Below, in pieces: positions 46,105 to 55,916 of a stretch of 64,000 bases of DNA. Source of the DNA: Anaerotignum propionicum. GTDB lineage: Bacteria; Bacillota; Clostridia; Lachnospirales; Anaerotignaceae. Both the position numbers and the translations under genes were made by a program. Location: the NCBI RefSeq assembly GCF_024461735.1, contig NZ_JANGAD010000005.1, positions 1 through 64,000 on the forward strand, read 5' to 3'. A model generated the notes under the pieces. That model saw nothing but the letters and a program-made list of their open reading frames with translations. It was not told the DNA's origin and made no database searches. Positions within the stretch are counted from its first letter, which is position 1. Each line of letters starts with the position of its first letter.

Positions 46105-46356
46105 TTATTGAGGCGGTAAAGGGTGAGAGTGACATGAGAGATATTTTGTTTGGAAATAATACAAAGTTCGTGAAGTTCCCGTAGATTCCATTACGGATTT
46201 TACGTTTTCTCCAAATGATTTTAACAGGAAAACGAATGACTGCAGCTCTGATGCAGTATGTGCTATGTCTCTTGGCGGAACAATTACTTCCCCATAAGAT
46301 TTCATTATACAGACGGTGCTTTTTCCTTTTGCGGCATCTATGCCGACACTGATCAT
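46105..46356 (-). mobile_element. IS110-family transposase N-terminal fragment
   Basis: From ATG 46356 (AGGAGG 7 bases upstream): MISVGIDAAKGKSTVCIMK, YGEVIV, SELQSFVFLLKSFGENVK, VMESTGTS. This is the RuvC-like (DEDD) start of IS110 transposases, with the first Asp in GIDAAKGKS and the Glu in MESTG. Homology stops at about 46170 and the serine transposase end is missing, so it is inactive. Confidence 0.8.
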
Positions 46357-46717
46357 GTGCATTCCTCCTCATAGTATTTTGCAATGGCATTCCATCTACC
46401 TCGTTGTGAATCAATATGGTGAGTGACACGAAAGCAAAGTTTCAACCAGCTTAATCGAATGTTTTACAACGGGAGGTGGCCGACTCTATTGCTACCGGAT
46501 GCGAAATCCATAATGCGAACCGTCGGACCATTTATTCTCCCATTGTAAAAGAACGAGAGCAAGCACTCAAGAAGAATGCTTACTCTCTATATGTACCATA
46601 ATGGGAAGCTTAAACTACGGTTTATAAATAGCAAGAATTTACCTATTCTTAGATTGGCTGTGATATGTGAATAATGAAGAAAAATAGCTGAGAGTACAAT
46701 TAAATATGGAGGAGTTT
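46357..46717. other. Intergenic region with a short gene fragment
   Basis: A frame at 46455-46601 encodes NVLQREVADSIATGCEI..., ending in YSLYVP; it looks coding but is not recognised. It ends inside a GTACCATAATG repeat (46593). Confidence 0.35.
46593..46608 (+). repeat. Dispersed GTACCATAATG repeat, copy 1
   Basis: GTACCATAATGGGAAG; further plus-strand copies at 47479 (GTACCATAATGAAAAG) and 47890 (GTACCATAATGGTAAG), and inverted partial copies TTTCCCATTATG at 51344 and TTTCCTATTATG at 52191, the latter next to an IS3 remnant. Possibly insertion-sequence ends. Confidence 0.5.
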
Positions 46718-47356
46718 ATGTTTACAAATGATAAAATGTATTTTTGTAAAGAGTGTGAGATCGAGGTAGCTAGAGCGCTGTATAATGATTTCATAAATGC
46801 AAGAGATTCAGGGGATTCCAATCAGGCCAGAATAAAGTTTCAGAAGATTTGCAGTGTAATGAAAAAACGAGTAAATGATCATTATATTAGTCCTATAAAA
46901 ACATTCCTAAATGCGACTTGTTCACATGAACATCGCGAGTGGTATGGATTTATTGTGATGGGTATCAATTGTATTTTAATAGAATTTTATTATGAGATGA
47001 TTTATGGTTATGATCAGTCTAGTGATGGTGGTGAAGTGTCTGTAGCGTATAAAATCGTTCTTCCACAACTGGACAATGAAATAACAGAAGATAAGGCAAA
47101 GATTTTTTATAAAGGAATTCGTTGTGGCATTATCCATCAAGGTCATACAAAGAAACAAACGGCTATTACCTTTGAGTATGACAAAATAATTGAAAAGAAT
47201 GGTCCGTACTACCTATGTAATCCGCAAACGCTGTTTGAAGCATTAAAAAAGCTCTATAACAGTTATTGGGAAATAATCTCTATGAAGGCCTATACTGAAA
47301 CGGAGAGTGAACTATTGATTAAAAAATTTCATCTAATTTTACAACATGTTAATTAA
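46718..47356 (+). CDS. HEPN-like protein with R-x4-H motif
   Basis: 212 aa from ATG 46718 (GGAGG at 46708-46712; ATG 46706 overlaps it). All-helical, with RCGIIH (Arg135 to His140) in FYKGIRCGIIHQGHTKKQT, the R-x4-6-H signature of HEPN ribonuclease domains. HEPN proteins are RNA-cutting toxins in toxin-antitoxin and abortive-infection systems, but some are non-catalytic. The family as a whole is not recognised. No MNT-type antitoxin is seen beside it. The frame is intact in a region where most others are broken, which suggests retention. Confidence 0.5.
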   Translation: MFTNDKMYFCKECEIEVARALYNDFINARDSGDSNQARIKFQKICSVMKKRVNDHYISPIKTFLNATCSHEHREWYGFIVMGINCILIEFYYEMIYGYDQSSDGGEVSVAYKIVLPQLDNEITEDKAKIFYKGIRCGIIHQGHTKKQTAITFEYDKIIEKNGPYYLCNPQTLFEALKKLYNSYWEIISMKAYTETESELLIKKFHLILQHVN

Positions 47357-47375
47357 GTATGTAAAGGGCGAAAAA

Positions 47376-47504
47376 ATGCGTTACGCAGGACTCTCTGGCT
47401 TTATTGGACATCGTGCTTCTAAAGTAGAATTAATGGAATTATTAAATAGAAATACTGCTGACCTAATGGGACACAGTAGTACCATAATGAAAAGTTTGTT
47501 TTGA
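47376..47504 (+). CDS. Small unrecognised ORF
   Basis: 42 aa (MRYAGLSGFIGHRASKVEL...), with AAAGGGCG upstream. It may be a gene fragment: the end overlaps a GTACCATAATG repeat. No family recognised. Confidence 0.25.
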   Translation: MRYAGLSGFIGHRASKVELMELLNRNTADLMGHSSTIMKSLF

Positions 47505-47541
47505 ATAATTTTGTAGTAAATAAAACTAGGAGGAGATTTAT

Positions 47542-47832
47542 GTGAAAATCTGGACCATTCAACATAAAGAAGTTATTAAAAAATTATTAGAACAGGATAC
47601 TTATTTTCCTGATTTAGAAAAAAATAAGTTTACAAATTTGATTATTGTCTATAGTCATTTATTAGATTGTTTTAACTCTATAAATTCAACAAATTACAAA
47701 GGTCTAATATTTGGAATTCAAGAAATTAACGGTCCTATTGAATCTATTGATATATATTATGATAAGTTTTTAATTAGATTTCCAGGTATAGACACATTCA
47801 GAATTTTTTCCTCGCCGGACTGTAAGTCATAA
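47542..47832 (+). pseudogene. DUF3841-like N-terminal fragment
   Basis: 96 codons from GTG 47542 (AGGAGGAG upstream). Starts MKIWTIQHKEVIKKLLEQDTY, the beginning typical of DUF3841 proteins, then diverges; the normal protein is about twice as long. Function of the family is unknown. It is probably truncated by the following rearrangement. Confidence 0.4.
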
Positions 47833-48052
47833 AAATTGTTTTTTTATACAGTATTACGAGGTAATAAGGAGTTGGATGTTTACACATTTGTACCATAATG
47901 GTAAGTTGTTAAAAGTTTTTATAAAATTGAAAGAGTGAATATTATGGAGCTTATTTACATTTGAGTTATTAAACATTACTTACTTAAAAATTAAGAATTT
48001 AATTTTAGCAATAAATTTAGAATACATTATGATGGTGTTAGGGAGTGTTACA

Positions 48053-50008
48053 ATGTTAAAAGATTAAATTACATTAATGATTTTTATGGTGATAATATAA
48101 TGAACATAACAGCGATTGTAGGTGATAATGGCTGTGGAAAAAGTACATTATTGCGAATTTTGCTAAATACATTGCCGTATGGAAATATTAAATGTACTGA
48201 TGATGACATTGTTTTTGCCATATTGGAAAACAAGACTATAAAATACTATTCAACAATAAACGAACTTAACAAAATCAAGGTGAACGAGGAAAAAGAGGAG
48301 AAAGAGCAAATTGTTTATTGCATATATGATAAAGAAGGAAATTTTAAAGGTGAAGAATTTAAAAAGAGTCAGTTGATTTACACCAATAACTTTTTGGATT
48401 ATTCTGACTACTTCCAAAAAAATATGGTAAAATCGAAGATTTGTCTTTTGGTGGATTGATGATGAGCGATTATATGTCTAGCGCTGAAATGGGATATATT
48501 TCCCCTTGATAAAAGCAATAGTTCTGCTTCTAACATATATCCCAGAAAATCTAAAACTGTAGAATTAGAGAGAAATAACGTCATAGGTAATTATTATAAT
48601 TGTGAAATTCTGCGACAGCTAAATTTTAAATGTTTTTATGATTCTCAATTTTCTGGGAGTGTTTTACCGTTTGAAGTTCCGTCTAAAATAAATTTAACAT
48701 TGTATATTATCAATGTATCAGAGTTGTATTATAAAATCAAACAAGAAATTGCAGATTTAAAAGACAACACTCATGATGGAAACAAGTTGTTGGGAAATAT
48801 GGAGAGTATATTAAATACTTTACAACCTACTGGTACAATGCATACCAAACAGGATTTCATTCTGAAAATCGCTAAAAGTGTTTTATTGAACGCAATTAAC
48901 GACGTATGCATATACAAATTTGTGACTTATGATAAAGAACATCATTATGATAGACTGCAAACATTATCTGAAAGCAGATCATTTGCTGGGGAATTGGAGA
49001 GCATTGAGAATTTATTTCAATATTTAATTAGATGGAATATTAGCATTAAAAAGACAAATTTCAGAGAAGAATCATCGATACTTCTCCCTTACATTAATTT
49101 TATGAAATGGCTTAATCAACCACATGATGACTTAGAAGTTGAGGTTAATAGCGGGGAAAAAGTAATTATTGCTTTAGACACTGAATTTAGGCAACAAGCT
49201 TTTATGGAGTTTGTTAAGCTACATGTAACGATCAATTTGATTATAGATACATTGATTTTTACTGGCCCTTAAGCTCTGGGGAGTTTAATCTCTTTAGTTT
49301 GTATGCACGATTTTTTTCTATCCTTCAAAAAGATCATAATATTAATCAATATACTATATATAACAATTTTCCTGCTGGAAGAATACAAGTTGATAGTTTG
49401 ATTATTTTAATTGATGAGGCTGATTTAACATTTCATCCCAGATGGCAACAACGTTATATAAAATCTCTTGTGGATTTCTTAGTTCAAATATTTAAGTCGT
49501 ACAAAGTTCAAATAATTTTTACCACTCATTCGCTTATTTTAATTTCTGATATTGACCATTCATCTGTGATAAGATTAACTAAATATACTAATGAAATCAT
49601 GGGTGCGGCTTTAGATGTAAAAATAGTGAAGAAAAAACTTTTGCACAAAATATTCATACGTTATTTGCTAATTCGTTTTTTTTAGATATTAAAAATTTGT
49701 GTGAAACATTAGGCGATTTTTCATATTCAAAAATCAATCATTGCTTGGAATTACTCAATAATGCACTTGATGAGAAATTGCTTATACAAGAAGATAAACT
49801 GAAGTTTATTGAATATCTTGTTAACAAAATTGGAGAGCCAGTTGTTTATGAAATGCTTTCTCATAAACTTAGGGACTATAAAAAATATATAGATAAAGAG
49901 CAAATAAGTCAAAAAGTTGGTAATGCATTGACAACTTATAAAGATTTAAGTGTTGACGAAAAAAGAGAGTTTATCAAAGCTATTATAGGCGAACTGGAGG
50001 GGGTGTGA
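48053..50008 (+). pseudogene. Septu PtuA-like / OLD-type AAA ATPase, multiply broken
   Basis: With about five frame changes a single ATPase of about 640 residues can be read: VKRLNYINDFYGDN, Walker A IVGDNGCGKSTLL (48118-48145), a helical insert (48700-49270), signature-like PLSSGEFNLFSLYARFF, Walker B IILIDEADLTFHPRWQQ, H-loop IIFTTHSLILISD, and a C-terminal helical part to 50008 (ISQKVGNALTTYKDLSV). This is the ABC-like ATPase of Septu/OLD-type defence systems. The partner HNH gene follows at once. Breaks lie at about 48056, 48445, 48690, 49270 and 49625. Non-functional. Confidence 0.75.
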
Positions 50009-50009
50009 T

Positions 50010-51297
50010 TTGTTTAAGATTATCTTATCAAAAGAAATAGAGGAAAAGCACAAAGCGTACTTTCAAAAACGTGTCTTATCTCAATAAAAAGCTTCAAAAG
50101 AGATTGATGTTATTCCGTATGAAGTTAATAAATCAAGAATAAAAAATGATTGCCAAACAACAAAAAAATATATATGGGGAATTTATTGATTTTATTGTTG
50201 AAGAAGAAATGAAAAATAATAGTTTTTCAATAGGTAGATCAGATGAGTTGAAAAAACTAAATATAAAGATTCAGACAAAATTTCCAATTATAATTAAATT
50301 ATTATATGAAAAAATTGTTAGAAAAGATGCGCATAATACAATAGAGCTTAAAGACTATATTTCATCTTGGTTTGGCTATGACAAATTTATTACAGTGACT
50401 TTTTTTGATCTATTAGGAAAAATAGCGTGTGAAAAATCAGGTAAAACGCAATATTGCGATATAGTGCAAACTAAAATAGTTGAGATGCTTTGTGATGCTT
50501 TCCTGATGATAAAAAAAAGATTGAACAAATACCCAAAACAAAGTTAAATGTAGAGCAGTTCAAAAAAAACTTAAAGAATTAAATGACATTGGGATTACTA
50601 TATATAACTTTAATTACATATCACCTACTGCAAATAGTGTGTGGAATGCATATTCATTTGTGTTTGAAAGTGGTTTGCGTGTATGTCTTTATTGCAACAG
50701 ACAGTATATCACACCTGTTTTAACTTCAAGTGGATGATGAGAGCTGATTTAGACCACATTTTACCCCAAAAAAATTATCCATATTTCTCTATGTCATTAT
50801 ATAATATAGTTCCATCGTGTCAACAATGCAATCAATCATTGAAAGGTGATAAGGAATCTGTGATTAATCCATATGAAGAAAATATCAATTCTTATTTTGA
50901 ATTTAAAATAGATGAATCTGGTGAAGTAAAAACTAAAATTCTGGATGTAAACGAAAAAACACAAAAATATCTAGAAATGTTTAAAATACAGCTCTTATAC
51001 AACTATCATAAAAATCAAGGGATTGAACTTGCTAAAAAAAGAATTGCTTATCCAGAGCCATATATTATGGAGCTGTACATAAGAAACAAAGATTATTTTA
51101 AAAATGAAACTACATTAAGGGAAGTGATCTTTGGATTTTTTACAGAAGAACAAAAGATTAATCAGGAAGCATTTTCTAAGTTCAGATGAGACATTGCTGG
51201 GCAATTGGGTATAATCGAAAAGGATGCTTCATCACTATTAATAGAGAATCTGAAAAATATTTGGTCAAACTTAATTGACCGTAAAATCATTGTTTGA
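50010..51297 (+). pseudogene. Septu PtuB-like HNH endonuclease, multiply broken
   Basis: TTG 50010 follows GGAGGGGG at the end of the ATPase gene. Readable blocks in several frames: LFKIILSKEIEEKHKAYFQK; a helical part (50146-50547); VCLYCNRQYITPV, then RADLDHILPQKNYPYFSMSL and YNIVPSCQQCNQSLKGDKE. These are the CxxC...DLDH...N..PSC..CN pattern of HNH nucleases with a zinc-binding Cys pair set. After TGA 51187 the same frame continues DIAGQLGIIEKDA to 51297. In Septu, PtuA and PtuB form one complex that degrades DNA or blocks phage. Inactivated by at least three frameshifts and one nonsense codon. Confidence 0.75.
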
Positions 51298-51401
51298 AAG
51301 ATATTGTGGTAAAGCTTTTAACACATTTGTTCTTAATATAGAGTTTCCCATTATGTTTATAACGTATAAGATAAATTTTAAATATATGGAGGAGATGCGT
51401 T

Positions 51402-51641
51402 ATGAACTATCATAAGAGCAGAACTATGCTGTTGCTTGGAGTGGGCATTTGTTTATTCATTTTATTTGTAGGAATGATTACTGCTAAAAATTGGATAATT
51501 GTTATTGGAGCTATTATTGTGATTGTTGAAGCGATTCAATTCTCCTTTTTTTACCGATGTCCCCATTGCGGCAAATCTCTTACATGTGTTAGGGGGCCAG
51601 TTCCTGAGCATTGTCCACATTGTGGAAAAGAACTGACGTAA
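51402..51641 (+). CDS. Small membrane protein with C-terminal zinc ribbon
   Basis: 79 aa, GGAGGAG upstream. Two membrane helices (about 8-27 and 30-48) followed by CPHCGK-SLTC ... CPHCGKEL, a four-cysteine zinc ribbon. Such proteins are common in Clostridia and their function is unknown. Intact, monocistronic. Confidence 0.75.
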   Translation: MNYHKSRTMLLLGVGICLFILFVGMITAKNWIIVIGAIIVIVEAIQFSFFYRCPHCGKSLTCVRGPVPEHCPHCGKELT

Positions 51642-51794
51642 GTATATATTATGAGCCAAATTATTAGAATAATCAGTTTCCCAGTATTTTTATAAATAGT
51701 CCCTATAAATAGAAATATCTTTATTTTGTTGGCAATTTATATTGACTGGGATGGTAAAAATGTGACTTATAATAATATGAAAGGAAAAACTTAT

Positions 51795-52087
51795 ATGAAC
51801 GATTATATTGGAAAAATAATTTCAGCAAATTATTTTAGGGGAGCAGAAGCTGTTGGTGGGAAAGTAGCCTTTGGGGAAACAGGACTAACAATTAAATCCA
51901 CGCATTTAATATTCAGCGAGGAGAAACTCATATTGAATATGCAGATATTGTTAGTTTAGAAAAACGAAATACAATTGGTATTGTTCCCAATGGAATATCT
52001 GTATTTACAAAGGATGGATTTGAGCATAAATTTGTTATAAACAACAGAAAAAGTGTGTTGGAGTTCTTACAAGGTAGATTATGCTAG
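51795..52087 (+). pseudogene. Small GRAM/PH-like protein, frameshifted
   Basis: From ATG 51795: MNDYIGKIISANYFRGAEAV, GGKVAFGETGLTIKS; after a frameshift near 51906: FNIQRGETHIEYADIVSLEK, TIGIVPNGISVFTKDGFEHK, FVINNRKSVLEFL. The pattern (beta strands with GLTIKS..FNI..GE..I.Y.DI..LEK and R..VLEFL) recalls GRAM/PH-like domain proteins of Firmicutes. One shift only. Confidence 0.6.
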
Positions 52088-52227
52088 AGGACATATTTAA
52101 AATATTTGGCGGAGACACGATACGGGTAAAGTAGCTATCGTGCAAGACACTTTGTATAAAGGGCGTTATATAATCCATAGTAAATTCAAATTTCCTATTA
52201 TGTTTACACAGCGGAACCAGCTTGATG

Positions 52228-52452
52228 AGTACACAGCATCTTTTTCTTAAGATCTTTATACTCCTTCATAGAAACTGCGACTCCTTTATTGTCCTCGACG
52301 ATTGGAGAATAAAGTTTAATCTATTTGTAAATAGTCTGCTCTATTAAGCCATATTCACTTGCCAGCTTTTGAAAGCGGTGTACCAGCAAGATAAAGATTG
52401 ACGTTTTGTTGTTTGAATTCCACGGCGTATCTGTCACCTTTTTATGAGACAT
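52228..52452 (-). mobile_element. IS3-family OrfA remnant
   Basis: On the minus strand: RYAVEFKQQNVNLYLAGTPL, then after a frameshift KLASEYGLIEQTIYK, a TAG where Trp is expected, IKLYSPIVEDNKG and MKEYKDLKKK. This is the helix-turn-helix first ORF of IS3-type transposases. OrfB is absent. TTTCCTATTATG next to it may be part of the element end. Confidence 0.75.
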
Positions 52453-52632
52453 GTGAACACATTCTCTCAAAAGATTTTACTGTGTAAAACTTTTTTTGTC
52501 CACTAAATCATACTAACATCAGGTATTATGCGCTTGCTGGTTTTATATGTACCTTAGTAGGGATATTTTTATTCCGAAAAACTATAAGAAATTCTTTTAA
52601 AATTAGAATGTTACAGTAAAAGGATGATTGTT

Positions 52633-53358
52633 ATGTTGAAAATAGCATATTGTGATGATATGAAAATAGATAGGGACAAAGTAATGAGAGCTCTAAGTTC
52701 TATAGAAGAAAAATGGAAAGAAGATTTTGAAATTGTACCATTTTCTAACGGAGAAAAATTATGTAATGATATAGCCCAAAATCAGTATGATGTTATTTTA
52801 CTTGACATTTTAATGGATGGCATAGATGGAATAGAAACAGCGACCAGAATACGTTCAATGGGTAAAGATAATTTAATTATTTTTATTTCAAGTTATGATG
52901 ATAGAGTAAAAGAGTTGTTTGATTTTAGAACCATAGCGTTTATTGATAAACCTCTTGAAACTGAAAAATTAGAAAAAGCCTTACGAAAGGCATATAATAT
53001 TTTAGAAAAAGACAGTGAAACCATATTTAGCTATAAAAAAGGAAGAACATTAAAATATATTCCGATAAAAGAAATTATATACTTTGAAAGTAGTCGTAAT
53101 GAAATTACTGTTTATACTGATAGTTACAAAGACACTTTTTATGATACATTGTCAGCCATATGGTTAAAATTAGAACGAGTGGATCAGTTTATTATGCCAC
53201 ATCGTTCATATATTTTTAATTTAATGTATATTTCTCTAAAATCAGAGGATAAGCTTGTTGTTAGAAAAACAAATAAAACTTATAATATTGGCAAAAGTTA
53301 CAAAGTCAATACGCAAGAAAGGTATTTAAAATATATTGAAAAAAGGTGTAGAGAGTAG
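52633..53358 (+). CDS. agrA: LytTR-family response regulator (AgrA-like)
   Basis: 241 aa from ATG 52633 (AAAAGG 9 bases upstream; ATG 52624 is too close to it). Receiver domain: IAYCDDMKIDR acidic pocket, phospho-acceptor Asp58 in VILLDILMDGIDG, Lys in IDKPLE. LytTR DNA-binding domain about residues 135-240 (IPIKEIIYFESSRNEITVYT, FIMPHRSYIFNLMYI). Activates agr-type promoters when phosphorylated by AgrC. First gene of the locus, directly followed by the kinase (0 bases). Confidence 0.88.
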   Translation: MLKIAYCDDMKIDRDKVMRALSSIEEKWKEDFEIVPFSNGEKLCNDIAQNQYDVILLDILMDGIDGIETATRIRSMGKDNLIIFISSYDDRVKELFDFRTIAFIDKPLETEKLEKALRKAYNILEKDSETIFSYKKGRTLKYIPIKEIIYFESSRNEITVYTDSYKDTFYDTLSAIWLKLERVDQFIMPHRSYIFNLMYISLKSEDKLVVRKTNKTYNIGKSYKVNTQERYLKYIEKRCRE

Positions 53359-54691
53359 ATGTTATCGGTTGAATTTCAAATTGTTTTGTATATGGCCATA
53401 AATCTGTTATCGTTATATACATTAAATAATACGATTAGCTTATTTTTAAAACGAAAAACAGTAAACAGAAAAAGCAGTATTAAAGCAGTAGCTTATATAT
53501 TATATTTTGTTATTGGCACTATTACATATTTTTGGCAAGTATCTCCCATAACAAATATTCTAACGCAAGTTTTATTGGCATTTGTGATAATGTTGCTATA
53601 TTCAGGTAGCTTTAGGAATAAGTTAGTAATAGTATGTTCTTATACTACGGGTGCTGTACTATTAGAATTAATTGTAGGTGTTATCTATAGTATCCATTTG
53701 AAAACTCCCTTAAATCAAATCGCTGTTGATGATATATCTAAAATAATAGGTTCATTAATAGCAGGTCTTGCTATGTTATTGGTTGTAAAGACAATGCAGC
53801 TATATCAAAGGAAAAAAGAAATTTCTGATAAATTTTACTTTTTTGATTCTTTACAGGTTGCTATAATTCCTGTTTGCAGTATTTTTATAATGCATACGTT
53901 GAAGGAATTGTCAAAACATGTTGTTAGCAAGGTTCAATGGCTTGTAGTTGCAGCTCTTTTATGCGTTGTATTTATTAATTTACTTTTTTATTTTTTATTT
54001 GATAGATTAAGAAAAATCGAAAAATTAAAATATGAAAATGAACTTCTAAAAAATCAATCAGAATATTACATTGAACTGGAAAAGCACTTCAATTTAACTT
54101 TTGAAAAAATTAGAGAAATAAAGCACGATTTAAAACATAATCTAGTTTACTTAAAAGCAAAATTACAAGAGAAAACTGAGGATTCATTAAGTGAAGTAGA
54201 AAATAAAGTTGATTTGTTAATTGGTAAAGTCTTATTGGATAATATTAAAATATACACAAAAAATCAAAAACTAAATAGAATACTAAATTATAAATTGTTA
54301 TCTGCAGTTAAAAAAAATATTGATATAGAAGTAAATGTTAGCATTAGAGAAAATGCTTAATGAAAGTAGCCTATATATTATTTTAGGAAATGCCATTGAT
54401 AATGCTTTAGAATGTTTATGCAAAAGAGAGTCTATAGAAAAAAAATTAAGTATTCTTATTTTGGAGGATAACAAAAATCTTTTAATAAAAATTGAAAATC
54501 CATTTACGGGATCTTTAAATTTTAAAAATGGACTTCCTTTAACAACAAAACAAAATCGAACGATGCATGGAATAGGGTTACAAAGCATTAGAAAATTAGT
54601 ACAAGAAAAAGATGGATATTTTAAAATTACAACAATAAATAATAATTTCAGTTTGGAAATTTTGTTATATGGTGAAATAAAAAATGAATAG
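53359..54691 (+). pseudogene. agrC: AgrC-like sensor histidine kinase, split by a frameshift
   Basis: The first frame (53359-54360, 333 aa) has six membrane helices, then a dimerisation segment with His256 in REIKHDLKHN. It stops in the poly-A stretch GAGAAAATGC near 54347. The second frame continues exactly there: MLNESSLYIILGNAIDNALE (N box of GHKL ATPase), HGIGLQSIRKLV (G box), to 54691. A change of two bases in the A tract restores one protein of about 440 aa (SIREKMLNESS). It senses the AgrD peptide. The lesion may be a true mutation, phase variation or a sequencing error. Confidence 0.85.
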
Positions 54692-54700
54692 CTAATTTAC

Positions 54701-54731
54701 AAAATAGCTCTCTTTTTAGAGGGTTATTTTC
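54701..54731 (+). terminator. Terminator after the kinase gene
   Basis: AAAATAGCTCT pairs with AGAGGGTTATTTT across a T-rich loop, with a T-rich end. It would separate the regulator/kinase transcript from agrDB. Confidence 0.55.
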
Positions 54732-54757
54732 AATTTAAATAGTTTCTTTGCAAATTT

Positions 54758-54819
54758 CGTCCTTGTTTTTGCCAGTTTTATCCTCACTTTGTGTGATGGG
54801 AACTTAAATGAGCTATAAT
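54758..54819 (+). promoter_or_regulatory. Candidate AgrA-activated promoter of agrDB
   Basis: Good -10 TATAAT (54814-54819) but no consensus -35 at 17 bases (GTGTGA). Upstream, TCCT elements recur exactly 21 bases apart (54760 and 54781; GTCCTTG and ATCCTCA), the spacing of LytTR direct repeats in agr promoters. The repeat match is weak, so this is tentative. Confidence 0.4.
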
Positions 54820-54851
54820 TAACGCATAATAAATGGGGAGGAGGAAAAACG

Positions 54852-54995
54852 ATGAAAAAGTTTTTAGCAAATTATGGATATGTAATAGCTTCGTTTGCTT
54901 TTGTTATGACAACTTATGTTGCAAATAGAAATTGTGCTTATATTTTCCATCAACCAAAGTTGCCAGAGACTGCAAAGCGTTTGCGTAAGTTTTAA
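54852..54995 (+). CDS. agrD: AgrD-like cyclic lactone autoinducer precursor
   Basis: 47 aa; GGGGAGGAGG precedes ATG. N-terminal amphipathic helix (MKKFLANYGYVIASFAF), core with Cys28 in NRNCAYIF and conserved C-terminal recognition segment HQPKLPE followed by a charged tail. By family rules AgrB would cut after Phe32 and link Cys28 to it, giving a five-residue thiolactone CAYIF with an N-terminal tail; this is a prediction. The stop overlaps the agrB start by one base. Gene order D-B is the reverse of the S. aureus order B-D. Confidence 0.88.
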   Translation: MKKFLANYGYVIASFAFVMTTYVANRNCAYIFHQPKLPETAKRLRKF

Positions 54996-55570
54996 TGATC
55001 GGCAAAAAGCTAGAAAAACTTGCATGTGTATTGATTGAAAATGAAAGTAATCCAAACATAGATAAAGAAATCATTGTGTATGGACTATCTTGTGCCATAG
55101 AACATGGGGCAAGTATTATCACTAGCATTGTTTTAGGGTTATTGTTTGGGCTAACATTAGAAGTCATTGTTTTTCTTATGGCGTTCTCTTCTATTCGTAC
55201 GTATGCAGGTGGGTATCATTGCAAAAAGGCAATAAATTGCTATTTGATGTCAAGTGGAGTTGTCATTTTGGTATTACGAGTCATAAAGTTTACACCAGAA
55301 GAATATATGCTTTTTTTAGGTGTTGCTATGTTACTTATAGCTATACCGGTTCTTCTGAAGCTTGCTCCTGTGGAAACACCTAGTAAACCACTTGATGAAG
55401 ATGAGCAAAAATATTATTACAAAAAAACTGTTGTTCACTTAGGTATTGAAAGTGCTGTAATACTTATTTTATTTTTACTGAAACAAAATAGGTTTTCTTT
55501 TTTAGTTTGCATCGGGATTTCATTGTCCGCGGGTTTAGTTTTTGCTCAATGCCAGCAGAAAAAGAATTAA
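54995..55570 (+). CDS. agrB: AgrB-like accessory gene regulator protease
   Basis: 191 aa, the usual length. Membrane cysteine protease with catalytic His75 and Cys82 in RTYAGGYHCKKAINCYL, the seven-residue spacing of the family. Several membrane helices (about 38-60, 80-95, 105-125, 150-170). It removes the C-terminal part of AgrD and forms the thiolactone. Coupled to agrD by the TAATG overlap. Confidence 0.92.
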   Translation: MIGKKLEKLACVLIENESNPNIDKEIIVYGLSCAIEHGASIITSIVLGLLFGLTLEVIVFLMAFSSIRTYAGGYHCKKAINCYLMSSGVVILVLRVIKFTPEEYMLFLGVAMLLIAIPVLLKLAPVETPSKPLDEDEQKYYYKKTVVHLGIESAVILILFLLKQNRFSFLVCIGISLSAGLVFAQCQQKKN

Positions 55571-55916
55571 AAGGTTTGATAATCCATGATTTATTGTTTT
55601 GGTGTAAATAGGGAATGGGGTTTTTAGAAACATTTTCGCTTTTTAGAAGGGAGGGGGCAACACTTCCTGTGGTAATAACAACTTTAAATGTAAACACGGA
55701 ATCCTTGTACATATTGTATCGGCAGGGGTTAATTTTAATCAATGTTCTGTAGTCTTATGAACTGCTCTAGTGTCATATGATTAAGGAGGTATCAGGATTC
55801 AAATATGCAATGATGCTAGTGTAGTGGTGTACTTTTAAAAAACAACTTGAAAAGTTATTGTGGCTACCATACATGTTTAAAGCATTGTAGTCTTACTAGG
55901 ACAAGGAGGATATAAC
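55571..55916. other. Intergenic region between agrB and the secreted-protein gene
   Basis: No gene seen. AAGGAGG at about 55784 without a good ORF. It may hold the promoter of the 55917 gene; no clear -35/-10 pair was found. Confidence 0.45.
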
